43,702 nt of DNA from positions 1 through 43,702 of the forward strand of contig URJY01000015.1 of the NCBI GenBank assembly GCA_900548275.1. Direction: 5' to 3'. The notes beneath the pieces were generated by a model that was not told the DNA's origin, did no database searches, and saw only the letters and a list, made by a program, of their open reading frames with translations. Source of the DNA: an uncultured Opitutales bacterium (lineage in GTDB: Bacteria > Verrucomicrobiota > Verrucomicrobiia > Opitutales > Intestinicryptomonadaceae). Below are positions 15,487-24,582 of the stretch, in pieces. Numbering within the stretch: the stretch's first letter is position 1; each line of letters begins with the position of its first letter. A program made the translations under genes and the position numbers.

Positions 15487-18400
15487 ATGAACAAGGGAAA
15501 CAGTATGATGGGAAAAATCGGGAAAATCGGACTTTTTTGCGCGTCGGCATTTGCCTGCGCACCGTTTTTGAATGCCGACGTTGCCGATTTGCGGCGCGAT
15601 TTCGAAAATCCGCCCGCGCAGTCGCGCGCCGAAACGTGGTATCACTTTACGTCGAACGTTGCCACGAAGGAGGGGATTACCGCCGACATCGAGGCTATGC
15701 GCGATATGGGCTATTCGGCGGCGCACGTTTTCGCAATCGGCGGCTATGCGACCGTGCCCGTTGACGGCGTCAAAATCGCAAGCCCCGAGTGGTTCGACTT
15801 GATGAAGCACCTCGGCAAGGAGGCCAAACGCTGCGGAATTGCGCTCGGTATGCACAACTGCCCGGGGTGGTCAAGCTCGGGCGGCCCGTGGATTAAGCCC
15901 GAAGATTCGATGAAAGCCGTGGTCGGCAGTGCGACCTATGTGGACGCGCCGTTCAAGGGCAAGCTCAAACTGCCGCAGCCCGCCTCAAAGCTCGGCTTTT
16001 ACAGGGACATCGCAGTTATCGCGCTTCCGTCGGGCGGCGAAGCCCCGAAAATGACCGTTTCGGGCGACATTTCGGGATGCGAAAAAATTTTGAAGGGCGA
16101 GCCCGTCGCGATTCCCACGCGCAACAAAGACGGCAACGGAACTTTCGTGTTCAAATTCGAAAAGCCGTTCGCCGCCAAAACCGCTAATTTGGTTTTCAAG
16201 GGCAACCACCTGTATATAGGCGCGGACATCTACGTTTCGAAAGACGGAAAAGAATACAAACGCGTGCACTCGGGCAAAATTTCGTCGTTCTGCGACTTGG
16301 GCTCGCCGCACTATATCGCGCTGAAGGACGCTGGCGAAATTTCGCACTGCAAGGTTGTGCTCTACAACGCGGGCTTCCCCGACTGGTTCTCTGCGCGCGA
16401 TATGTATTTGCACAGGGTGGAATTCCTCTCCGACCCTATGCTTGCCGACTCCGCCGTAAAGCTTTCGATGGGCAAGCCCTTTGCGTATTGGACACCCGAG
16501 GCGGGCGCGGCAAACGGCGCGGACAGGTCGCAAATGAAAATTCTTACCGACAAATTCGCAAACGGCGAAGTCGATGTCGATTTGCCCGCGGGCAAGTGGA
16601 AGATTCTGCGCATAGGCTACACGAGCACGGGCGCGAAAAACCAGCCCACGACCTGCGCTGGGCTTGAATGCGACAAGCTTTCCAAGCGCGGTCTCGACGC
16701 GCACTGGGGGCACTATATGGCGAAGATGCAGGATGCTTTCGGCGGAATGCTCAAGTATTCGACAATCGACAGCTACGAAGTCAGCGGTCAGAACTGGACG
16801 GAGGGCTTCGCTGAGGAATTTAAAAAGCGCAGGGGTTACGACATCACTCCGTGGCTGCCCGTGATGGTCGGCTGCCCCGTGGGTACGCCCGGGGAAACCG
16901 CAAAGTTCTGCTACGACATCCAGAAGACCGTCGCCGAACTCTTCGCCGAAAACTACTACGACTATTTCGACGAACTCTGCCGCAAGCACGGCTTGATTTC
17001 GATAGGCGAAACGTACGGAGGGCCTTTCGACTACCTGCGTTCTTCGCGCAAAATGGCGTTCCCCGCGACCGAATTCTGGGTTTCGAAACACGAGCCGTCG
17101 AAGGCGATTATGTCGATGGGCAACGTCTACGGCAAGGCGCGCGCGGGCGCGGAATCGTTCACGACGATGTACAACGAGGGACGCTGGCAGAACGACCCGC
17201 GCGAACTCAAATTCTACGGCGACAGGGGATGGGCTGCGGGCGTTTCCGAATTCGTCATTCACTCCTACGTGCACCAACCGTACAACGCGGGACCGGGGTT
17301 CAGCTTGGGCAAACACGGCTCGCATCTGAACAGGCTCAACACTTGGTGGAAAATGGGAAGGCCGTGGTCCGACTACATCGCGCGGGCGCAGGTGCTGCTT
17401 CAACGCGGGCGGCTCGTTGCCGACGTGCTTTTCCTGCCGCCCGAAAGCGCGCCGAATACGTATTTCTACGGCGGCGGTTCGCTCTATGCAAAGCTTGCGG
17501 GCACGGGATATGTCGGCAACATCTGCTCGATTTTCGACCTGCCCGATTTGATGTTCGCGGAAAACGGCAGGGTGAAGGTGGATAAAAACGGCTCGTCGTA
17601 CGGGCTGCTTGCAATCGACGATTCGCGCTATATGTCGCTCGGAAATCTGCGCGCGCTCGAAAAGCTGATACGCGACGGCGCGAACGTTTCGGCGAAAAAG
17701 CCGATTGCCTCGCCCACGCTATCCGACAATGCCGACGAGTTCGACGCAACGGTAAGGCGCATTTGGGGCGATTCGAACGAACCCGTCCGAAAGCTCGGCA
17801 AGGGCGTTCTCTACACCGAAGGCAATTTCCTGAAAGCCCTAAAGCTTACGGCCGAAAAGCCCGCGTGCTTGGCGAGAAACTCCGACGTTATCGCGCGGGA
17901 AGACGGCGGCACGTATATTTTCTACATCCGCAGCAACTCGGTTTCCAAGGAAAACAAGAATGTAAAATTCCTTGTGCCCGAGGGTAAAATTCCGCAAATC
18001 TGGAATGCCGTAAGCGGGGAAATCGCGAACGCGCCCGTCTGGAAGCGCGACGGCGAATACGTTTGCGTGCCGCTCGAATTCGACGCGCACGATTCGAAAT
18101 TCGTCGTCTTTGCCGACGGCGCGGCGGCGTCTTTTGCAAGTTTCGATTCCGATTTCAAGCGCGGGGACGGCGGCGAAATAAAAGTGCTCGAGGCCGTCTA
18201 CGGTTCGCGCAAAACGGGGCAGCTTAAGGACGTTTCGGCGGTCGTTTCCAAAAATCTCGAAAAGGGCATTTTTGTTTCGAACGCAACTTTCGGCGGCGAC
18301 CCCGCGCCGATGAAGCCCAAGACCCTTTACGTGAAATATTCCGTCGGCGGAAAAGTCCGCGAGCTTGAAGTTTTGGAGAACCAGACAGCCTCGGCTTCGC

Positions 18401-19089
18401 CCGACGGCACGGCAAACACAAAGGGCGTGCGCCCCGTGTCGGTCGACGGAAAACTCTGCGTGAAGTTCGACGTGAACGCGACCGCTTTCGGCACGCTTTC
18501 CGACGGTTCGAAATTCGAAGTTTCCGCCCGCGACATCCCGCAGGCTCTCGACGTTTCGGACGACTGGAATGTGGCGTTCCAGAAAAACCGCGGCGCGCCC
18601 GACTACATAACGCTGAAGAAGCTGCAATCGCTTTCCGAATCGGAAATCGATGGCGTAAAATATTTCTCGGGCGAAATGCAGTACACGAAAACCGTCTCCG
18701 TGCCGCGCGCGTTCTTCGGGAAAAACCGCCGCATTCTGCTTTCTTTCGAAGACGTTTACAATGTGGCGCAGGTCTTCGTGAACGGCGAAAAAGTCGATAC
18801 GCTCTGGACTCCGCCGTTCGAATGCGACATAACAAAGTTCGTCAAAAACGGCGAAAATAAAATTAAAGTTGTTGTTGCCAATCTTTGGGTGAACCGCATT
18901 ATAGGCGACCAAAAATTCCCGAAGGAGGGCTATCCGAAATGGGTTCTCGAAAACAGGAGCGTTTCGGAGACAAACCGCTTCACGTTCTCGCACTGGGAGG
19001 ACTCGTGGGCGAAAGACTCGCCCCTGAAGAAGTCGGGGCTCGTCGGAGTTGCGGAAATCCGCGCCGCCGACATCCTGCCCGTCCGATAG
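15487..19089 (+). CDS. Secreted GH106 alpha-L-rhamnosidase-like glycoside hydrolase
   Basis: A 1200-residue exported enzyme. A signal peptide covers about residues 9-30 (GLFCASAFACAPFLNA). The GH106 core is clear: RAETWYHFTSN, MRDMGYSAAHVFAIGGY, HNCPGWSSSGGPW at 123-135, DSYEVSGQNWTEGFAEEF around E431 (a conserved GH106 carboxylate region) and RRGYDITPWLP. The last 170 residues are a jelly-roll sugar-binding domain with VFVNGEKVDTLWTPPF and KVVVANLWVNRIIGDQ. GH106 members remove alpha-L-rhamnose from rhamnogalacturonan and similar glycans. ATG 15505 or 15508 is an alternative start, preceded by AAGGGA at a fair distance. It follows the galM operon with its own leader. Confidence 0.88.
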   Translation: MNKGNSMMGKIGKIGLFCASAFACAPFLNADVADLRRDFENPPAQSRAETWYHFTSNVATKEGITADIEAMRDMGYSAAHVFAIGGYATVPVDGVKIASPEWFDLMKHLGKEAKRCGIALGMHNCPGWSSSGGPWIKPEDSMKAVVGSATYVDAPFKGKLKLPQPASKLGFYRDIAVIALPSGGEAPKMTVSGDISGCEKILKGEPVAIPTRNKDGNGTFVFKFEKPFAAKTANLVFKGNHLYIGADIYVSKDGKEYKRVHSGKISSFCDLGSPHYIALKDAGEISHCKVVLYNAGFPDWFSARDMYLHRVEFLSDPMLADSAVKLSMGKPFAYWTPEAGAANGADRSQMKILTDKFANGEVDVDLPAGKWKILRIGYTSTGAKNQPTTCAGLECDKLSKRGLDAHWGHYMAKMQDAFGGMLKYSTIDSYEVSGQNWTEGFAEEFKKRRGYDITPWLPVMVGCPVGTPGETAKFCYDIQKTVAELFAENYYDYFDELCRKHGLISIGETYGGPFDYLRSSRKMAFPATEFWVSKHEPSKAIMSMGNVYGKARAGAESFTTMYNEGRWQNDPRELKFYGDRGWAAGVSEFVIHSYVHQPYNAGPGFSLGKHGSHLNRLNTWWKMGRPWSDYIARAQVLLQRGRLVADVLFLPPESAPNTYFYGGGSLYAKLAGTGYVGNICSIFDLPDLMFAENGRVKVDKNGSSYGLLAIDDSRYMSLGNLRALEKLIRDGANVSAKKPIASPTLSDNADEFDATVRRIWGDSNEPVRKLGKGVLYTEGNFLKALKLTAEKPACLARNSDVIAREDGGTYIFYIRSNSVSKENKNVKFLVPEGKIPQIWNAVSGEIANAPVWKRDGEYVCVPLEFDAHDSKFVVFADGAAASFASFDSDFKRGDGGEIKVLEAVYGSRKTGQLKDVSAVVSKNLEKGIFVSNATFGGDPAPMKPKTLYVKYSVGGKVRELEVLENQTASASPDGTANTKGVRPVSVDGKLCVKFDVNATAFGTLSDGSKFEVSARDIPQALDVSDDWNVAFQKNRGAPDYITLKKLQSLSESEIDGVKYFSGEMQYTKTVSVPRAFFGKNRRILLSFEDVYNVAQVFVNGEKVDTLWTPPFECDITKFVKNGENKIKVVVANLWVNRIIGDQKFPKEGYPKWVLENRSVSETNRFTFSHWEDSWAKDSPLKKSGLVGVAEIRAADILPVR

Positions 19090-19105
19090 ACGGCAACTCG
19101 AAAAA

Positions 19106-20764
19106 ATGGAAAACACTACATACATTATTGGGCACAAAAATCCCGACGTGGATTCAATCTGTTCCGCGCTCGCGTACGCCGAATTCAAACGGCTTACGGG
19201 GCGCGAGAACTTTGTGGCGGCGCGCTGCGGCAACTCCAATTCGCGCATCGACCGCGTTCTCGGACGCTTCCACGCGCAGCTGCCGCACTTTGTCGGCGAC
19301 GTAAGATTGCGCACGAAAGACATAATGAAAACCGAGTTCGTCAAGATGGGCACGGACGTTTCGTGCTTCACCGTTATGGCGGCGATTGACAGGCACGACT
19401 TCCGCTCCATCCCCATTCTCGACGAAAATTCGGTGCTCCAAGGCGAAGTGTCGGTTTTCGACCTCGGCGAATTTTTCATTCCGCACCCGCAGTCGGCGCG
19501 CGACGCAAGGCGCGTTAAGGCCACGCTCAACGACGTAATCAAAACGCTCAACGCAACCGTCAGATGCGTTTTCGAAGCCGACAAGGACGAGGAGATGTTC
19601 GTGCGAATCGGCGCGATGGAGGTGTCCACGTTCGGAGCGATTTTGGGCGGCGAAAATGTGACTCCGCCCGAAAAAAACCTCATTGTAGTCGGCGACCGCT
19701 TCGACATCCAAATCAAGGCAATCCAGCTCGGCGTACGCGCAATCATCATCACGGGCGGCTACGACATCGATCCCGCCGTCGTCGAAATGGCGCGGGCGAA
19801 GTCGGTCAGCGTGCTTTCGTGCAAATACGACAGTGCGACAACCGCGCTGCTCGTGCGCATGGCTACCCGCGCGCTGCCGCTTGTCCGCAAAAATGTGGCG
19901 GTTGTTCGCAGCGACTGCCTGCTTTCGAAAATCGCATCGCGCGCGAAGGACTTCTTCGAAAAGACAATCTACGTTTGCGGCGACGGCGGAAAACTCGAGG
20001 GTCTTTTCTCTAATACCGACCTGCTCAACGTGCCCAAGCCCAAGCTTGTGCTCGTGGACCACAACGAGCTTTCGCAGGCTGTAATCGGCGCGGACGAAGC
20101 CGAAATCGTCGAGATAATCGACCACCACAGGCTCGGAGCGGCGTCCACGCAGATGCCGATTCTTTTCCTCAACAAGCCCGTCGGTTCGACGTGCACGATA
20201 ATCAGCCAGATGTTCCGCCGCAGTGGGGTCGAGATTACGCCCGACATTGCGGGGCTTCTCTGCAGCGGCATTGTGTGCGACACGATAAACCTCAAAAGCC
20301 CCACGACTACCGCCGACGACGCAGCCGAAATTGCCGCGCTCGAAAAGATTGCGAAAATAAAAAGTGCCGAGCTTGCCGACTTCATATTCGGCGGCGACAG
20401 CGTGATTCTTTCTGGCGACATTTCCGAGGTCATTACGGGCGACTGCAAGCGGTATGAAGAGGGCGGGGTGTCGTTTTCGGTCTCGCAGATTGAGGAGCTT
20501 GACTTCTCGAATTTCAATGCGAAGCTCGGGCAGATACGCGACGAGCTTGGCAAGTACCGCAAGGAGCACGGACTGTATTTTTCGGCGTTGTTCGTAACGA
20601 ACGTGATGACGCAGGATTCCCAGTTGATGATTTGCGCCCCCGAAGATTTCCTCCAGAAAATAAACTACACAAAGGATACCGACCGCGGCGTTTACGAGCT
20701 GCCGAAAATCGTAAGCCGCAAAAAGCAGCTGATTCCGTACCTAACGGCACTGTTGAAAGACTGA
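19106..20764 (+). CDS. ppaC: CBS-DRTGG family II manganese-dependent inorganic pyrophosphatase
   Basis: A 552-residue DHH-superfamily pyrophosphatase that hydrolyses PPi and drives biosynthesis. The DHH core is split: GHKNPDVDS at 9-17 (H10, D14, D16), then a regulatory insert, then LVDHNE, IIDHHRLG and the C-terminal SRKKQ (537-541) that binds phosphate. The insert holds a CBS domain (TKDIM onward), a DRTGG domain (IVVGDRFDIQIKAIQLG, ITGGYDI) and a second CBS domain (ending FSNTDLLNV). Such CBS pyrophosphatases are controlled by adenine nucleotides. I choose ATG 19106 because the preceding in-frame residues run into the end of the GH106 gene and lack family similarity. It is followed directly by repeat B copy 2. 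Confidence 0.93.
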   Translation: MENTTYIIGHKNPDVDSICSALAYAEFKRLTGRENFVAARCGNSNSRIDRVLGRFHAQLPHFVGDVRLRTKDIMKTEFVKMGTDVSCFTVMAAIDRHDFRSIPILDENSVLQGEVSVFDLGEFFIPHPQSARDARRVKATLNDVIKTLNATVRCVFEADKDEEMFVRIGAMEVSTFGAILGGENVTPPEKNLIVVGDRFDIQIKAIQLGVRAIIITGGYDIDPAVVEMARAKSVSVLSCKYDSATTALLVRMATRALPLVRKNVAVVRSDCLLSKIASRAKDFFEKTIYVCGDGGKLEGLFSNTDLLNVPKPKLVLVDHNELSQAVIGADEAEIVEIIDHHRLGAASTQMPILFLNKPVGSTCTIISQMFRRSGVEITPDIAGLLCSGIVCDTINLKSPTTTADDAAEIAALEKIAKIKSAELADFIFGGDSVILSGDISEVITGDCKRYEEGGVSFSVSQIEELDFSNFNAKLGQIRDELGKYRKEHGLYFSALFVTNVMTQDSQLMICAPEDFLQKINYTKDTDRGVYELPKIVSRKKQLIPYLTALLKD

Positions 20765-20877
20765 GCAGGCTGCAGCCTGCACGGCTACGGAACTTCGTTC
20801 CTTCTTGTGATACCTCGGCGCGGCTATAGCCGCGCCTTTTGTGTATAAGTCCGCATTGCCATTCGGCAATGGCTTTG
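20765..20877 (-). repeat. Dispersed repeat B, copy 2, plus 16-bp palindrome
   Basis: 20788-20877 is the inverted partner of 207-296, with the same three hairpins (GGAACTTCGTTCC, GGCGCGGCTATAGCCGCGCC, CATTGCCATTCGGCAATGG) and linkers. A different cassette precedes it: the perfect 16-base palindrome GCAGGCTGCAGCCTGC (20765-20780), which begins at the base after the pyrophosphatase stop. The middle hairpin is followed by TTTTGTGT on the plus strand and may end transcription of the upstream gene. Confidence 0.75.
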
Positions 20878-20925
20878 GTGTTTTGAAGTTGATTTGTTTG
20901 TTTCCGAACCCGTCGATTCATTTCA

Positions 20926-20947
20926 CAAAAAACAGACTACGCTCTGT
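20926..20947 (-). terminator. Possible terminator of rho
   Basis: On the minus strand a five-base stem ACAGA / TCTGT with a six-base loop is followed by six T, about 27 bases after the rho stop. The stem is short, so the call is weak. Confidence 0.4.
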
Positions 20948-20973
20948 CTCGCCGAGCGACGTTTCCCGCAACA

Positions 20974-22092
20974 TCACAGTATCATCGAAATAAAGTCGGC
21001 GTTGTTTTTCGACTGGCGCATTCTGTTTATCAGCGTTTCGGCGGAGTCTTCGGGCTTTGCCCCAGCCATTGCCCTGCGCAGGAATGCCGCCGCCTCGAGT
21101 TCGTCCGCCGAAAGCAGCAGTTCTTCGCGCCGCGTGCCCGACGCCGAAATGTTGATTGCAGGCCAAATACGGAGTTCGGCTACTTTTCTGTCGAGCACCA
21201 TTTCCATATTGCCCGTGCCCTTGAATTCCTGAAAAATAAGGTCGTCCATTCGCGAGCCCGTTTCAATCAGCGCGGATGCGATAATCGTAAGGCTTCCGCC
21301 TTCGTCGGTGTTTCGCGCCGCCGAGAAAATCTGGCGCGGGCGTTCGAGTGCGCGGATGTCCAAGCCGCCGCTCATGGTTCTGCCGCCGTTTGCCTTTGCC
21401 GAATTGTGGGCGCGCGAAAGGCGCGTGAGCGAATCCATCAGCAGTACGACATCTTTGCCCGTTTCCACAAGGTGTTTTGCGCGCTCGATTGCCAAATCGG
21501 CAATGCGGATGTGCGTTTCGATGTTTTCGTCGTTCGACGAGGCGTAGATTTCGGCTTCGGGAAAATCCATTCTGAAGTCGGTGACTTCTTCGGGGCGTTC
21601 GTCCACGAGCAGAATCATCAGATGGCATTCGGGGTGGTTTTGGATTACGCCGAATGCGATATCCTTAAGCAGCGTAGTCTTGCCCGTGCGGGGCGGGGCT
21701 ACGATTAGCCCGCGCGTTCCCTTGCCAATCGGGCAGAATATGTCGATTACCCTGTTTGTCATACGCTCGTCTTTTGTTTCGAGGCGTATTTTTTTGTTCG
21801 GGGCGATTGTCGTCAGCTGTTGGAAGGTCGGCATTTTGCGGCGTTCCACGCACGGCACGCCGTCGATTGTCTCGATAAAGCGCACTTTGGGGTTCGGGTG
21901 TCCGTTCGCCTGATGGGCTTTTGCCGTGATGAACTGCCCCTTTTTGACGTTGAAACGCCTTACGAGTTCCTTGGGCACATAGGGGTCGGAACGGCGGGTT
22001 TTGCCGCCGCGCTTGGGGTCGAGCAGCACGCCGTTGTTGTTGGTTGTGGGCGCGAAGATTCCGCCCACGTCGATAATTTCAACATCTTCCAT
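20974..22092 (-). CDS. rho: Transcription termination factor Rho
   Basis: A 372-residue RNA-dependent ATPase/helicase. The N-terminal cold-shock-like RNA-binding part (residues 5-80) contains GGIFAPTTNNNGVLLDPKRGG and is short, without the basic or asparagine-rich insert seen in some phyla. The ATPase core has the P-loop APPRTGKTT (132-140), DERPEEVTD (164-172), LLMDSLTRLSRAHN and the Q-loop/R-loop region GGRTMSGGLD. Where many Rho proteins read ASTFDE, this one has ASSNDEN. I start at ATG 22092 because the in-frame extension to 22239 is arginine-rich leader sequence with no Rho similarity. It is transcribed convergently to the pyrophosphatase gene. Confidence 0.97.
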   Translation of the reverse strand: MEDVEIIDVGGIFAPTTNNNGVLLDPKRGGKTRRSDPYVPKELVRRFNVKKGQFITAKAHQANGHPNPKVRFIETIDGVPCVERRKMPTFQQLTTIAPNKKIRLETKDERMTNRVIDIFCPIGKGTRGLIVAPPRTGKTTLLKDIAFGVIQNHPECHLMILLVDERPEEVTDFRMDFPEAEIYASSNDENIETHIRIADLAIERAKHLVETGKDVVLLMDSLTRLSRAHNSAKANGGRTMSGGLDIRALERPRQIFSAARNTDEGGSLTIIASALIETGSRMDDLIFQEFKGTGNMEMVLDRKVAELRIWPAINISASGTRREELLLSADELEAAAFLRRAMAGAKPEDSAETLINRMRQSKNNADFISMIL

Positions 22093-22434
22093 ATTGTAAA
22101 ATTCGGATTTTCCGTTTTCGGAAATTTTTTTTCGAGTTGCGCCGTATGCGCAGCTGCGGGCGCGTTTTGCCGTTTGTGTCGAACTGCAACCGCGTTGAAA
22201 ACGTCTTTCGAAAAGGTGCGCACGCCGCGCAAAATACAAAAGTTTTCCAAAAGGCGATTATGCTGTTTTCGACCGATAATGCGGAAACTTAAATTAGGCG
22301 TTTCCGCCGCGAGACAACGCCCGATAACGGAACCCAATAAACTACATCCGCCGCGCAAATACAAGCTTTTTCGGCGGCGGCGTCGAAAAAAAATCCGCCC
22401 GAGGAATCGGACGGATTCGGAAAATTTTCGCCTG
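22093..22434 (-). promoter_or_regulatory. rho leader region and isomerase terminator
   Basis: This 342-base gap holds no gene I can support. At its right end (22386-22418, minus strand) is an intrinsic terminator for the isomerase gene: AATCCGTCCG / CGGGCGGATT with a six-base loop and eight T. Next to the rho start, TTTCCGTTTTCGGAAA (22109-22124) forms a hairpin followed by eight T on the plus strand, so it would stop transcripts running antisense to the rho leader. The rest is a 200-base leader without a clear promoter; rho autoregulation through its leader is known in other bacteria but no element is identifiable here. Confidence 0.55.
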
Positions 22435-23406
22435 CTATCCGTTTACGTAGCGGTCAATCTGGCGGTAGTAGTTGATGAGCTTTGCGTCGCCCGCGGGCGA
22501 TTTGTCGCTTTGCAGGTGCTCCATGCCGTAGATGCCGCGGTAGCCCTTGTCGTGGATGTGCTTAATCAGATTCTTGTAGTTGATTTCGCCCGACCCCGGT
22601 TCGGTGCGGTTGGGTACGTCGCCGAGGTGGTAGTAGGCGATTTCGTCCCAAGCGGCGTCGATGTTGCGGATGAGGCTGCCTTCGGTGTTTTGTTGGTGGA
22701 AAACGTCGAAGAGGATTTTGCACGACGGGCTGCCTACCGCCTTGCAAATCATATAGGCGTCGGAAGTTTTCTGGAGCCATAGCCCGGGGTGTGCCGTGAA
22801 CGAGAGCGGTTCGAGCACCATAATCAGCCCCGACTTTTCGCAGATTTCGGCGGCGTACTTGAGCTGTTCGACGACGTTCGCCATCTGGTAGGAATGCTCG
22901 AGCGAAAGGTCGGTTTTGCCGATGACGACTGTTGTCCATTTCGCGCCGATTTCCTTTCCTATTTCGACGGTTTTTTGCGCCTCAGCCTTGATGCGCTCGA
23001 TTGCCGCCTGCTTGTCGGGCTTTGCGCCGCGCTTGTCGCTTTTGCACGCCGTCAGCCATTGTCCGCCGCCTATCGACGAGGTGAACACGCCGAAGTCCAT
23101 TCCGAGCTTGCGGATTTGCTCAGACAGCGCCCTGCGCTTTTCGGGCGCGTACTTCATCATATCGTTGTCTTCCATCGCGCGGAAACCGCAGTCGTACCAG
23201 AATTTTACCTTGTCGACATCGGAAAGCCCCTTTGTGTAGTTGGGGCAGATGTTCGTCCACCTGTAGATGTTCGCGGCGAATTTGCACTTGAATGGTTCGG
23301 TCGATTTCACGTCGCCCGAGATTTTTTCGGCGCGTGCCGCCGTAGTTATGACCGACGCGCCGACGAGCGCGCCGACCGCCTTTTTGGAGAATGTTCTTCT
23401 GTCCAT
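22435..23406 (-). CDS. Tat-exported sugar phosphate isomerase/epimerase-like TIM barrel
   Basis: A 323-residue protein of the xylose-isomerase-like TIM-barrel family (hydroxypyruvate isomerase group). It begins with a twin-arginine signal, MDRRTFSKKAVGALVGA, ending near residue 25. The barrel shows FWYDCGFRAMEDNDMM, VLEPLSF, CKILFDVFHQQ, YYHLGDVPNR and GIYGMEHL, giving the Glu, Asp, His and Glu positions that bind a divalent metal in the family. Export of a folded, metal-containing isomerase by Tat is common in Verrucomicrobia and Planctomycetes, but substrates are unknown. I start at ATG 23406 because it begins the Tat signal. It has no operon partner and ends at its own terminator. Confidence 0.82.
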   Translation of the reverse strand: MDRRTFSKKAVGALVGASVITTAARAEKISGDVKSTEPFKCKFAANIYRWTNICPNYTKGLSDVDKVKFWYDCGFRAMEDNDMMKYAPEKRRALSEQIRKLGMDFGVFTSSIGGGQWLTACKSDKRGAKPDKQAAIERIKAEAQKTVEIGKEIGAKWTTVVIGKTDLSLEHSYQMANVVEQLKYAAEICEKSGLIMVLEPLSFTAHPGLWLQKTSDAYMICKAVGSPSCKILFDVFHQQNTEGSLIRNIDAAWDEIAYYHLGDVPNRTEPGSGEINYKNLIKHIHDKGYRGIYGMEHLQSDKSPAGDAKLINYYRQIDRYVNG

Positions 23407-23478
23407 AGTATGTAGCCTAATTTGTCGATTTGAAATTGCCGTCGTCTGCAACGACTGCGGACTTGTCGGAAAGTGTCA

Positions 23479-24582
23479 TCATCTGTTTTTGAAGTCAACA
23501 TAAAATCCGCCGCCGAGCACGACCGACGGGTCGGAATCGTGGATTGCAAGCACCTGACCCGAGGCGATTGCGCGCTGCGGCTTCTCGAACTCGACCCGCG
23601 CCCGACCTTCGGGAAGCGGCGTGAAAAGCACTTTCACCAAGTCGTCGCGATACCGCACGCGGGCGTAGATTTCGCGCGGTTCGGTGATTGGCTTGTTTAT
23701 CCAGTTGATTTCGTCGACGAAAACTTCCGACCGCCACAGATGCGGAGCGTCGGGCGAATCGAAAGCCACGACAAGCTCGTTTGTCTCGAAATTTTTCGCC
23801 ACGACAACATAGCATTTTCTGTCGGTGTTCGACGGCACGCCTATGCCTTTGCGCTGCCCGAGCGTGTAGTTGTAAAGCCCCATGTGCCTGCCCAGAACTT
23901 TGCCTTCAGTGTTTACGATGTCGCCCGCTTTTTCGGGGATGTAGTGGCGCAGGAAGTCCTGAATTTTGATTTTCCCGAGGAAGCAGATTCCCTGACTGTC
24001 TTTTTTCTCCGAATTGGGAAGTCCGCACATGCGCGCCGTTTCGCGCACGTCGCTTTTGAGCAGCGAGCCTATCGGAAAGAGAGCCGACTGCAGCTGTTCC
24101 TGCGTAATCATCGCGAGAAAGTACGACTGGTCCTTCCCTGGGTCTGCGCCGACCATCAGGTCGCGCGAGCCGTCGGCGTTTTCGCGCATCGAGCAGTAGT
24201 GTCCCGTTGCGACTTTCGAAAATCCGCGCCGCCTTGCGTATTCGAGAAATTTGCCGAACTTCATTCTGCGGTTGCACATCACGTCGGGGTTTGGCGTGAG
24301 TCCGCGGCGGTATCCGTCTACGAGGTATTCGACAATCTCCTTGTGGTACTGCTCGATGAAATCGACAACTTCGAAATCGACCCCGAGCTTTTCCGCCACG
24401 GCTTGGCAGTCGAGGATGTCCTGATGCCACGGGCAGTCTCCGAAAACGTCGATTCCCTCTTCGTTGACCCACGTTTTCATATAGGCGGCGGACACGTCTT
24501 CGCCCTGTTGTTTGAGGAGGGCGAGCGCGACGGAACTGTCCACGCCCCCCGAAAGAGCCATCATTATTTTTTCGCGGTTCAT
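23479..24582 (-). CDS. mnmA: tRNA-specific 2-thiouridylase MnmA
   Basis: A 367-residue enzyme that thiolates U34 of tRNA-Lys, -Glu and -Gln. The ATP PP-loop is ALSGGVDSSVA at residues 9-19. The two catalytic cysteines are C103 (NPDVMCNRRMKFG) and C200 (DSQGICFLGK); GHYC, GKDQSYFL and LGQRKGIG are further family markers. Length is normal. The start overlaps the stop of the upstream regulator by ATGA, so the two are cotranscribed and translationally coupled, an unusual pairing for this housekeeping gene. Confidence 0.97.
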   Translation of the reverse strand: MNREKIMMALSGGVDSSVALALLKQQGEDVSAAYMKTWVNEEGIDVFGDCPWHQDILDCQAVAEKLGVDFEVVDFIEQYHKEIVEYLVDGYRRGLTPNPDVMCNRRMKFGKFLEYARRRGFSKVATGHYCSMRENADGSRDLMVGADPGKDQSYFLAMITQEQLQSALFPIGSLLKSDVRETARMCGLPNSEKKDSQGICFLGKIKIQDFLRHYIPEKAGDIVNTEGKVLGRHMGLYNYTLGQRKGIGVPSNTDRKCYVVVAKNFETNELVVAFDSPDAPHLWRSEVFVDEINWINKPITEPREIYARVRYRDDLVKVLFTPLPEGRARVEFEKPQRAIASGQVLAIHDSDPSVVLGGGFYVDFKNR

